This document shows, piece after piece, positions 54,601-59,659 of a DNA stretch of 64,000 nt. Position 1 is the first letter of the stretch; each line of letters opens with the position of its first letter. The notes beneath the pieces are model-generated. The model saw only the letters and a list, made by a program, of their open reading frames with translations. It did no database searches and was not told where the DNA came from. The position numbers were made by a program, and so were the translations under genes. The stretch comes from WQXF01 sp031552825 (GTDB taxonomy: Bacteria > Bacillota > Clostridia > Christensenellales > Aristaeellaceae): contig JAVBMD010000008.1 of assembly GCA_031552825.1 (NCBI GenBank), positions 89,396 through 153,395 on the forward strand, in the 5' to 3' direction.

Positions 54601-56216
54601 CTCCGGCTCTGGGCAGCATCAAAATCGTCCACGCCAATGGCAGCGTGGTGAACGTGCCCGATTCCGCTTATAACAGCGGCACCCGCACCATCACTTGGCC
54701 GTCTACCGCCGTGGACGCCGGTGCGACCAAGTTCACCTTCACCGCGATCGTCCAGCCGCTGACCGGCGCCACCATGGATCGATCCTTCGCCAACGAAGTC
54801 AGCGTGACAATGGACAACGGCGCGGGTACCCAATTGGCCGATCAAACCAACACGCTGCACCACAAGACCAGCGTCGGCTACAACACGATCACCAAGCAGG
54901 CTGAGCTGCTCGTGGGCGGCGTCAGTCAGGGCATCGACAACGGCACCGCGGCCAGCCCGGTTGTGGCTGTGCGCGGCCAAGAAGTGCTCTACACCCTCAC
55001 CGTCACCCGTGACGCCAGCCCGGACAACGTGAGCGGCAATGTCGCGATCCTCGACCCGCTGCCCAAGGACATGTCCATCGTCCCCGGCTCCCTGCGCGTC
55101 AACCCCGGCGTAACCGTTGTGGCTACCGAAGCTGGTGACCTCGTGGACGAAGACGGCATCGAGCACGCCACCGCGCTGTTCGTGCTCAGCGGCCTGCGGC
55201 ACGGCGACATCGCCACCCTCACCTTCAAGGCCAAGATGCCCGACTTCGCCGACGACTTTGACACCCCGGCAGTCGAAACCGTGCGCTACCTAACCAACCA
55301 AGCGATGGTAATCGATGAAGACATGATGAACATGGTCTACGCCGCCGCCGTCAGCGGACACGCCGCTGGCCAAGAACTCTACGGCGAGGACGACTACGCG
55401 CCCCTCTCCAATGAGACCTTCCACTTGATCCGTGGCGCGTCGCTACAGTCCATCAAGACCGCCGATAAGCCGGCCGGAGCGCGCGTCTTCGGCGGCGACA
55501 TCATCACCTACACCATCGCCGTCACCAACAGCGGCGCCATCAATGCCGAAAACGTGCTGGTTCGTGACTCGGTTCCCTTCGGCATGGAAATCGTCGCCGG
55601 ATCCGCAACCTGCTCCGATCCCAGCGCCATCATCGGCCAGATCGGCAACACCGCCACATGGATCATCCCCATGGTTCCGGTGGGCACTACCGTGACGCTG
55701 ACCCTGAAGGCCAGGGTGCTCCCGATGGACAGCATCGGCATCCGTATCCTCAAGAACGTCGCTATGGTTCGCGAAGCCACGCCGGACGGCGATCCGGAGG
55801 ATGAGATCGAGGAGGAAGGCGAAAATCCGACGCCCTCCACCCCCACCGACCACTACCAGATGGTCGCTGGCAATATCGTCGTCATGAAGACCGATCCGTT
55901 CGGCGAGCCGCTGGAAGGCGCGGAGATCACCCTCAAACAACTCTCGACCGTTGACCCGCACGTCAAGTTCGACACTTGGAGCGGCGTGACCAACGATGTG
56001 GGCGAAGTGGTGTTCGAAGATGTGCCGCTGGGTCAGTACGTCGTGTACGAGAGCGAAGCGCCCGAAGGCTACATCCTCAACCCGATCCGCCGGAGCGTCA
56101 ACATGCATCCCAGCGACGCGGAGCGCTCGGTCACCATCGTCAACTACCTCCTGACCGACAACGCGGTGCCTAATGTCGGCGCCGGATCCCGCTGCGTTGG
56201 AGATAGCTCGCACTAA
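42639..56216 (+). CDS. Giant multidomain surface adhesin (about 4,525 residues)
   Basis: Starts at GTG 42639, 9 bases after GGAGG. A basic N terminus and hydrophobic helix (RSALAILLAVILL) form the export signal, followed by a Pro/Ala/Glu/Thr-rich stalk to about 315. Residues about 320-1320 contain InlB B-repeat-like (GYTFVDW...LVARW) and MucBP-like segments. Two DUF11-like domains follow to about 1525. Then FctA/Spy0128-like domains begin near 1527, 2043, 2566 and 3084, each followed by Cna-B-like domains (TKTWVDSNN, LEVQLYRK, YTYSVVE). Residues about 3310-4410 hold a series of DUF11-like domains (GDxITYTIxVxNxG). The last 110 residues form a SpaA-like prealbumin domain (GEPLEGAEITLKQL...EAPEGYIL). 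The protein ends NVGAGSRCVGDSSH without LPXTG or a membrane helix. Such Cna-B and FctA domains usually carry intramolecular isopeptide bonds. A long stiff adhesin is the best reading. Confidence 0.9.
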   Translation: MKQDKIRFYQTRVFRSALAILLAVILLTNDTVENMAALFAGEQAPAQQTEVVVPEVPTPPSADGAPSASGAPLGELPPPLSEVPGESAAPQGDAGSTEATPEAGATPEAGAIADGEATPEAAATPEAGGESAEATEAPTAQPEVDALAQAIAQFGASYASVSGELFSGQKLKEKDLLGTLNGVVVATAYIEGNDEQEQPSAICVSYYDAEKNAMLSGYMDRGSATELNYEETVAGYAEQEGLGLYQPGWPLGGADFARAEKEVEATDTPTEPTDEPEITDEPETTDAPESTEEPMMSLFGFGLDGEEGEFGALGDPDETSHAVAFYNWDNDMTPLYETTVEEGGFATYVGATPTRSGHTFVSWYPDPAITPITKDTRFTAQFKPSPDRIYQVVVYYHFENGSEAAKPYVATLAEGESYTATSPTVQGFNPDKATVNGTITAQSDLSTVIYVQYLPSTGTNYTVRHYQRKLGATIGENDKYDISKYNLADTENLKATTGAEVSVTPKTYIGFSPLEDQELSLKIAADGSTVINVFYSRNIYAIYFKAAGGSYVDPIIKEYGATITAAEKAKTSSRTGYKFDGWDKIIPDTMPVNGDTLTAKWTPETANYALVYWLENVAGDGYVYDSTAQRTGTAGTTITLAEADKISIPYFTYHSYQTDMTIAGDGSTVVNVYYSRNSYTVTFAWNGTGIGTPSVGTTVVVGGKVVATYENASSPPYSFTAKYQQDISNLWPSGDDVHTIGSQHFIGWAIAPTGTTIYISRRTIMVAELCGTTSATNSTFYGYWSTDAYTDYLHYMFECTNPSDPDGVSYTPSGGTARLYKESAAFSQAATSNNGSPNWSAKAIEGLTGLAVVYNSGDANYRSHVYFYYTRNLYKLEFFNYNKTDKSFNIMYGAPFSDKQYTPTRPVGVDSSWTFQGWYTTKDCFADSKFVWSSDVTMPYNNLTLYALWAPPIYTVKFFATNSAGAEVLVTSKNVTSGQYVTAPGTNPTRTGYTFVDWSLRGSGVPFQFDTQQIVRDVELVARWTAREDLPYVVNYWQVGANWKPGDATGSTRMSGISPNPKTVNNNRTASTVFEVAPVVNGFVPDLVNKSLVITGDAAKDVINFCYKPYTVLEYRVNYVDTSNNVLLPQKVVTNETKNAIIEYAPTIPGYTPSTLYQNMRLGSDSSANVITFVYSYNSAATYKVEHYFMNLTTGKYNATPDQTENLSGYTGQKVTATAKSQAGYALDSANSTSVGFVQKDNSLVLKMYYNRTTIGYTVNHYRKGTTTVLAPADTGTMLLGLTLTGVAKTITNYVYDSANPASKQITIQADPTKNVINMYYRPSNVLAVTKTADTSNAKVGDTITYSVSVKNTGSENLTGVVGTDPLMDSNWNIGNLVSGQTVTTTYTTTVTEAHAQAGFVKNTLSVTGKDPQNDEMTGSASCDVPVSAFVVNKTADKTEAAVGEVITYTITVKNVGSKTLTGVVAKDPLMGDDWIIGTLTAGQTVTKSYPYTVTAADATKGYVHNSVAVTGGGDGGGDDEDVLVKATISAGAKKTVTGSGAPSGETFTFTLTGAAGAPMPAGSVGQVRTATGTVGEIDFGKIDFGKTGTFTYTVKETAGSKEGFTYDGSVYTMTVTVTEAANKLSASVAYTKGGNPVPEMTFNNTYLIPTQTITVTKTWVDSNNIGGVRPDGLEVQLYRKVGSGTPAAVGSAKTMTAAGGWTTSFTGVDKHDASGNVYTYSVVEVDVPKNYNATYGGSGTALTITNTIKYITVSGKKVWDIKGSGYTKSDITVDLYRSDNTSAYVATQSVTGDSKTGTGTVEWPFSFSNMLEYDKNGNKFTYTAKERTVPNGIEVSYNGTTITNLYPTDRAVKIRVEWDYSAGAPSTEKPTNATVNLLRNAVAYQSNISITQAAAWKTSIAVAPLAHDGYTFTVVGAPVTNYAISYPADDTDGTKVVKYTYVMPTKDITGTKTWFNLPTGFVKPTVEIKLWRKISTDSTATAVTSTNIASGGASYTFKNQPLYDTNGKEYTYTTTETALTGFTTVQSGYNFTNTYVPSDYAVVNFNATKFVTENVGAPASQKFTFTLTATSPADAPMPTGTTGTTMSLTVAAGSVNFGDIVFKYPGTYTYTMEETQATVEGFTFDDRKYTIKIVVSDPLNDGKLEADTTILDQDNVSYTKFVFENDYAIPKHASKAGKITWVDNNDKLEGRPEEVEIQLYRKAQNGGTEEAVGSPKLISAPATGNVWNYTFTENLLKHDTQGRVYDYYVKQVTSVPNYTWAQDTDKMCLTDTLSTIKVQGNKVWNISAGATFTKPSTGVEVELYRSDDTTDPYLTKTVSYVSGNTWAFTFEPLLEFAPNGTKYTYTVKEKTVIAGVTVGYDQATHTITNKVGDDEQIKVRVDWDHTGAPIGDRPTSVKVELFRDDDAVTPKATKLGLTGTGTSWPHTFLIAQGVYFGHTFTAKGQEFTKYTKEETTDNGVHVIKYTYIMPKTSVSGRKDWADVPLGVTKPTVTIELYRKIPADAQPTKVDSTTIPNNESTYSFNNLNTYDPQGNLYTYSVKEVETNGYVTKQTGNNFLNTYTPSDFAVLPVSADKTVTQGVGAPAAQQFTFELTRDVSTYPMPTGTVGNTRQVKTVAGAVNFGDITYKIPGTYTYTVKETGTAPEGFTFDTATFTMTVEVVDQNNDGKLTATVNYKRNNVPANELYFINEYDIPKHTSKTGKLTWVDNNDKLEGRPVDVEIQLYRKAQNGGTEEAVGTPKTISGTGNEWTYTFTEDLLKHDTQGRVYDYYVKQETNVPNYTWAQNTNKMDLTDTLTTIKVQGNKEWNIGSSASKFSKPPSVVIELYRSDDATDPYLTKTVSAVTGNTWPFTFEPLLKYDANGAAYIYTVKEQTVIAGVDVGYDQPTYTVTNTVDDDAKINLRVEWDFTGAPVGDRPPSVNVEVKRTDSNNVTTTYLTKTVPTNNTATWTASVSIPQADYRYSTFAPVGLAAPKFIKISDSVENGVLVVKYKYDMPKTSVSGSKSWPSLPATITKPTVIINLLRNGSPVDSVTIASGDSNYSFADLDKYDPQGNLYAYAVTEDELPGFDSKQTGNSFANTYNPVKATVTVNGLKEIIGDTGYAATTEFRFKLTALSGAPMPTTGTVGASKTITAPKGALSFGTITYPLPGVYNYTIEELPHTNTAFTVDPTVYNLKVTVEQDGNTLVADAEYSANGMPDSQFTFTNTYAVPTQDQKAFKKWEDNGNALGLRPTSVSLQLYRVIAGGTAEKVDLPVAVTGPMTGTANWEHLFDDMPVHDPDGKPYTYSVQEEDVDANYEAKASAMTVTNTLLKEGVSITKTSVPAPQSKEFAANVQAGDLITYTIAVKNTGARSVYNVRVLDKVPVGLTVAGNDPSTASSKGNSTVGTQLMWVIPEIQKGQTAIITVQATVDALPSNVTERDFVNYAYVRLPDGTEDPVDPDNPDDPDDPDNPYTPNPDPVRHQLIQIIKTATPTGSSAQDNTSLVEGQAVTYTISMTNKHPAAGVTISDQVPAGMILVPDSMTTTGAINGTYNSATRTITWPSQNYPKGTVKVSFKATVDKFTAAEIASDVTFKTLENTAKVVYARTDMPDGEDYSNTVEHTATRRELAVSKTAALVVGGTPQAYDPGLEATPIEAELLQEIEYKIDVDVKGYMPTARGSIVIEDTLHKDVAYAANSWDTIPHALKSKVAFAGPVNGKLTWTVSGLEDPDEDFSIVFRAKAPATSNDLSTPAYETVKVFSNTATVIDNALKNLVVGTTAAKIYADAEHTKKSNLTWHVVYEASLTGSKVSNPLSPLANGNTVVMQKDDLISYTITVENPGNSEAKKVRVMDILPEGVDFVSANGPSYGVTGPLQLTNAQGRTVLMWQVNELARAVGRVELEVIVKVKDPTKAMLIANTAYYRLPENETDAFPLVSGQPDPITGYLATNQKVQHQVYTIAQTSTIAGGATAATAATVVPGDAITYTTTLNAAAGIKGVVVSDPLPTGLAPALGSIKIVHANGSVVNVPDSAYNSGTRTITWPSTAVDAGATKFTFTAIVQPLTGATMDRSFANEVSVTMDNGAGTQLADQTNTLHHKTSVGYNTITKQAELLVGGVSQGIDNGTAASPVVAVRGQEVLYTLTVTRDASPDNVSGNVAILDPLPKDMSIVPGSLRVNPGVTVVATEAGDLVDEDGIEHATALFVLSGLRHGDIATLTFKAKMPDFADDFDTPAVETVRYLTNQAMVIDEDMMNMVYAAAVSGHAAGQELYGEDDYAPLSNETFHLIRGASLQSIKTADKPAGARVFGGDIITYTIAVTNSGAINAENVLVRDSVPFGMEIVAGSATCSDPSAIIGQIGNTATWIIPMVPVGTTVTLTLKARVLPMDSIGIRILKNVAMVREATPDGDPEDEIEEEGENPTPSTPTDHYQMVAGNIVVMKTDPFGEPLEGAEITLKQLSTVDPHVKFDTWSGVTNDVGEVVFEDVPLGQYVVYESEAPEGYILNPIRRSVNMHPSDAERSVTIVNYLLTDNAVPNVGAGSRCVGDSSH
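47218..52570 (+). repeat. Large tandem modules (about 1.56 kb) within the adhesin
   Basis: Four FctA-like domains start near 47218, 48765, 50334 and 51890, spaced 1,547, 1,569 and 1,556 bases. The first three are each followed by about four Cna-B-like domains and the last by one. The second and third modules share long identical strings (for example KLEGRP, QLYRKAQNGGTEEAVG, LLKHDTQGRVYDYYVKQ). Confidence 0.8.
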
Positions 56217-56255
56217 GCGAAGCATCTGGTACGCAGGCAAACCAAACATCACGCA

Positions 56256-56287
56256 GCGAGAGGCGGAGCAACTGCTCCGCCTCTCGC
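56256..56287 (+). terminator. Terminator hairpin of the giant adhesin gene
   Basis: GCGAGAGGCGGAGC (56256-56269), AACT loop, GCTCCGCCTCTCGC (56274-56287), 39 bases after the stop codon. It is followed at once by repeat copy 2 rather than by a T-run. Confidence 0.75.
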
Positions 56288-56288
56288 T

Positions 56289-56430
56289 TCAGGCTATCAA
56301 CAAAGTCAGACCGTCGAGAAATGTCCAGATGTGGGCGAAGCACAAGCGTGTCCGCAGGAGGCGTACACAGGTACGCCGACAAGGCGCGCGCTGGGCTGAA
56401 CCCGCAGATGGGTGTTTATCGACGGTCTGA
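56289..56430 (+). repeat. 142-bp interspersed repeat, copy 2
   Basis: Differs from copy 1 (19019-19160) only at two positions (CTGGGCTG for CTGAGCTG, GGTGTTT for GGCGTTT). The same 12-bp terminal inverted repeats (56306-56317 and 56419-56430) and the same central hairpin are present. It starts 2 bases after the terminator stem of the adhesin. Confidence 0.92.
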
Positions 56431-56553
56431 AGCGCCCTTGTGTTCAGCAAATATGCGCACATAGAAGAGGTATTCAAGCTTCCGGGCGAGAAATACTGCA
56501 TCACCGCTACGCGCAATTCGATATCCGATACAAATAGACAGCAGGAGGACACT

Positions 56554-57945
56554 ATGGCCATCAAGTACACGCCGGAACCCTTTCGCATCAAGATGGTAGA
56601 ACCCATCAAAACCCTGACCCGCGCCGAGAGGGAGGACAAGATCCGTCTGGCGGACTACAACCTATTCCGTCTCAACAGCGAGGATTGTTACATCGACCTG
56701 CTCACCGACTCCGGCACCAACGCCATGAGCGATCAGCAGTGGGGTGCCATCATGCAGGGCGACGAGGCGTATGCCGGGGCGCGCAGCTATCACAAGTTGG
56801 TGGCGGCGGGGCGCGACATCTTCGGCTATGGCTACATTCAGCCGGTGCATCAGGGCCGCGCCGCCGAGAAGGTGCTGCTGCCGCTGTTCCTGCACAAGGG
56901 AAATTACGCCATTTCCAACATGTTCTTTGACACCACCCGCGCCCACGTAGAACTCGCCGGAGCCCGCGCCATCGACTGCGTCGTGGAGGAGGCGCTCCTC
57001 CCCGCCAAACGCGCGCCGTTTAAGGGCAATATGGACGTCGTCAAGCTGGAGAAGCTCATCGGCGAATACGGCGCGGACAAGATCGGCATGGTGGTGATGA
57101 CCATCACCAACAACTCCGCGGGCGGGCAGCCGGTATCTATGCGCAACATGCGCGAGGTAAGCGAAATCTGTAAGCGCCACGGCATACCGCTGTGCATCGA
57201 TGCCGCGCGTTACGCCGAGAACGCCTTCTTCATCAAGCGGGACGAGGCCGAATGCAAGCACATGTGCATCAAGGACATCGTCCGCCAGATATTTAGCTAC
57301 GCCGACATGTTCATCATGTCCGCCAAGAAAGATACCATCGTCAACATGGGCGGCCTGCTGGGCGTGAAGGACGAGAAGTCGCCGCATATCTTGGGTATCA
57401 AGGGCAATTGCATCAGCTATGAAGGCTTCTATACCTACGGCGGCCTTGCGGGGCGCGATCTGAACGCGCTCGCGGTGGGCCTATACGAGGGCATTGAGGA
57501 GGCGTATCTGGCTTACCGCATCGGGCAGATGGAATATCTTGCCGCGCTGCTCGACGACATCGGTGTGGCTTATCAAGCGCCGGTGGGCGGCCACGGCGTA
57601 TTTCTCGACGCGGCGGCCATGTTTCCGCACATTCCGTATTATGAGTATCCCGGCCAAGTGCTGGCGGTAGAGCTTTACAAAGAAGCAGGCATCCGCACCT
57701 GCGACATCGGCTCTTACATGCTGGGCAACGATCCGGATACCGGCAAGCAGCTCAAGTCCGAGTTCGAGTTTACCCGCTGCGCCATTCCGCGCCGGGTATA
57801 CACCCAAGCCCATCTCGACGTAATCGCCGACGCGCTGGCCAACATCCAGCAGCGCGCCCACTCCATCCGCCGCGGCTTCCGCATCACTTGGGAACCGCCG
57901 GTGCTGCGCCATTTCCAAGCGTATCTGGAACCGATCGAGGCATAG
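56554..57945 (+). CDS. tnaA: Tryptophanase (beta-eliminating lyase)
   Basis: A 463-residue PLP enzyme that splits tryptophan to indole, pyruvate and ammonia. Conserved stretches: EPFRIKMVEPI, YIDLLTDSGTNAMSD, GDEAYAGARSY, THQGR-like VHQGRAAE, NSAGGQPVS, DAARYAENAFFIK and the PLP-lysine region SYADMFIMSAKKD (Lys about 259). EGFYTYGGLAGRD and IGSYMLGNDPDTGKQ favour tryptophanase over tyrosine phenol-lyase, although the two are close and TPL cannot be excluded by eye. ATG 56554 follows GGAGG by 5 bases; the frame upstream to 56440 is not conserved. It has its own strong terminator. I see no tnaC-like leader or tnaB transporter nearby. Confidence 0.88.
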   Translation: MAIKYTPEPFRIKMVEPIKTLTRAEREDKIRLADYNLFRLNSEDCYIDLLTDSGTNAMSDQQWGAIMQGDEAYAGARSYHKLVAAGRDIFGYGYIQPVHQGRAAEKVLLPLFLHKGNYAISNMFFDTTRAHVELAGARAIDCVVEEALLPAKRAPFKGNMDVVKLEKLIGEYGADKIGMVVMTITNNSAGGQPVSMRNMREVSEICKRHGIPLCIDAARYAENAFFIKRDEAECKHMCIKDIVRQIFSYADMFIMSAKKDTIVNMGGLLGVKDEKSPHILGIKGNCISYEGFYTYGGLAGRDLNALAVGLYEGIEEAYLAYRIGQMEYLAALLDDIGVAYQAPVGGHGVFLDAAAMFPHIPYYEYPGQVLAVELYKEAGIRTCDIGSYMLGNDPDTGKQLKSEFEFTRCAIPRRVYTQAHLDVIADALANIQQRAHSIRRGFRITWEPPVLRHFQAYLEPIEA

Positions 57946-57957
57946 CATAAACAGCAA

Positions 57958-58004
57958 AGCAAGAAGCCGACTGATTTTGCGCGTCAGTCGGCTTCTTGCT
58001 TTTT
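57958..58004 (+). terminator. Intrinsic terminator of tnaA
   Basis: AGCAAGAAGCCGACTGA (57958-57974) pairs exactly with 57984-58000, then TTTT. As the last minus-strand gene ends at 58036, it may serve both strands. Confidence 0.92.
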
Positions 58005-58035
58005 CGCTCGGTTATATGGACGTTCGGCTGTCCTA

Positions 58036-58617
58036 TTATATCCAGTTGGGGTTATCCACCAGCGTCGGGGTGCCGTCCACATCGATCAGGCATTTTCGAT
58101 AGCCCTTCTTTTCGATGGTGCCATAATCATGCCCCGCATCCGCCGCAAAAGTAAAGAACGTCACCAGCTTTTCCGCGCCGGTGTTGATCGAGCGATGCGC
58201 CCAGCGCGGCGGAACATACAGCGCTTCCCCGCGCCGCAGCCATTGAATATCCACTTCGCCCTCGGGGGTTTCCATCAGCATAGCGCCTTCGCCGGAGAGG
58301 CAATAATACACCTCCGCAGTCTCCAGCATGGTATGAAAGTGCCCCTTGGTCATGAAATATTCTTTTCCCACCTTGCCCGGATACACGATGCTGGTACCAA
58401 ACCGCAGTTCCCCGGCTCTTTCGGGAATCTGTTCCAGCTCAAAGAAGGAATATAATTGGGCGTCGCCATTGGCGACAATCGCTTTGGCCGCCTCCCGATC
58501 CATAAACTGCTCCACCATGTTGGACACAAAGCGATCCGTGGGCTTTGCTTTTCCGCTTTTGCACAAACCGGTGGCAAGATCGAAGTCCATCAAAAAAGGA
58601 AGTAAGGGTTTGTTCAT
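58036..58617 (-). CDS. Cupin-type glucose-6-phosphate isomerase
   Basis: A 193-residue cupin of the archaeal PGI type. The metal-binding motif is TKGHFHTMLETAEVYYCLSG (two His and one Glu) with the fourth ligand in PPRWAHRSINTG. FAADAGHDYGTIEKKGY is diagnostic for this family. It interconverts glucose 6-phosphate and fructose 6-phosphate and is unrelated in fold to bacterial Pgi. ATG 58617 follows GGAGG. It lies 18 bases after the second permease gene and is the last gene of the sugar ABC operon, which suggests the imported sugar enters at the hexose-phosphate level. Confidence 0.93.
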   Translation of the reverse strand: MNKPLLPFLMDFDLATGLCKSGKAKPTDRFVSNMVEQFMDREAAKAIVANGDAQLYSFFELEQIPERAGELRFGTSIVYPGKVGKEYFMTKGHFHTMLETAEVYYCLSGEGAMLMETPEGEVDIQWLRRGEALYVPPRWAHRSINTGAEKLVTFFTFAADAGHDYGTIEKKGYRKCLIDVDGTPTLVDNPNWI

Positions 58618-58635
58618 ACCAAGGCATTCCTCCTA

Positions 58636-59640
58636 CTATTTGATAACCAGTCCGCGCGTGGAGCGATCCGTCGATATGGCGATTGCCCCCAGCACGAAGA
58701 TACCGAACACCACGTTTTGCCAATACGCACTCACGCCGATAAAGTTCATTCCGTTGTTAATGATGGCCACCGTAAATACGCCCAGAACGGTGCCCAGCGC
58801 GCTTCCCCGGCCGCCGGATAAGCTGGTGCCGCCCAGCACGCAAGAGGCCACGATCAACAGCGTAAAGGGATCGCCAACCGTAGGCGCGCAGCTCTTGAGC
58901 TTGGCTGCGAGAAAGATGCCGCCCAACGCCGCGCACACCCCGTTGATGGTGAACACCGCGATTTTTGTTTTTGCCACCGGGATGCCGGATACACGGGCTG
59001 CCCGCTCATTGCCACCGATGGCATACACCGCTTTTCCAAAGGCCGTATGCGATTGAAACACATAAACCAGCGCGACTAACCCCATTGCGATCACGAGCGG
59101 CAAGCCAACGATACCGAAAGAAACCTTGAACCAGTTCACCGCGCCCCACATCGACTTGGGGACAGAAATGGGCGCCTCGGCAATGAGCAACGCTGCGGAT
59201 TGCCAGAGAGACATGAACCCAAGGGAAGCGATAAAGCTCGGCACCTTCAGCTTCACGTGTACCACGCCCAATAGAAACCCGGCCAGCAAGCCGAAGCCGA
59301 TGGAGATCAGAAAGGCGCACAAGGTAGCTAAGCCCACGTTGGGCATTTTATCCCCATACAAGGTCAAGAATTTTACAAACAGCACGTTGGCCACGGAGCA
59401 GGTAGCGCCCATAGACAGGTCGATGGAGCCGAAGATCAGAACCGATGTCATGCCCACCGACATAATCATGAGCGGAGCCGTGTCCCGAAAAAGATTCGTC
59501 AGATTCATCACGCCGAGGAAATTGGGTCTGGCCAGCGTGATGCCCACGACGAGGAGAAGGATGGTGGAAAAGCTAAAGTAACGGACGATGTTATTTTGAA
59601 AGCCAGCGTTTTTCTTGGGCTTCGCAGCAGTCTGAATCAT
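58636..59640 (-). CDS. Sugar ABC transporter permease (RbsC-like), second permease
   Basis: A 334-residue inner-membrane permease of the BPD_transp_2 family (RbsC/XylH/MglC). Conserved: GMTSVLIFGSIDLSMGATCS, HVKLKVPSFIASLGFM and VLGGTSLSGGRGSALGTVLG. About eight to ten hydrophobic helices. It starts at ATG 59640, 19 bases downstream of the ATPase gene. It pairs with the other permease (61211-62233), either as a heterodimer or as an alternative subunit. Confidence 0.93.
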   Translation of the reverse strand: MIQTAAKPKKNAGFQNNIVRYFSFSTILLLVVGITLARPNFLGVMNLTNLFRDTAPLMIMSVGMTSVLIFGSIDLSMGATCSVANVLFVKFLTLYGDKMPNVGLATLCAFLISIGFGLLAGFLLGVVHVKLKVPSFIASLGFMSLWQSAALLIAEAPISVPKSMWGAVNWFKVSFGIVGLPLVIAMGLVALVYVFQSHTAFGKAVYAIGGNERAARVSGIPVAKTKIAVFTINGVCAALGGIFLAAKLKSCAPTVGDPFTLLIVASCVLGGTSLSGGRGSALGTVLGVFTVAIINNGMNFIGVSAYWQNVVFGIFVLGAIAISTDRSTRGLVIK

Positions 59641-59659
59641 AGAATCATGCCCCCTTTTG

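Noticed and set aside
56150..56216. Hidden LPXTG tail of the adhesin in another frame
   Set aside because: I read the alternative frames over the last 100 bases and found no sorting motif or hydrophobic helix, so a simple frameshift is not supported.
56173..56430. Small frame reading through repeat copy 2
   Set aside because: It begins inside the adhesin and runs through a terminator hairpin and the non-coding 142-bp repeat, so any protein would be Arg-rich nonsense. The similar frame at copy 1 (19051) reflects the same repeat.
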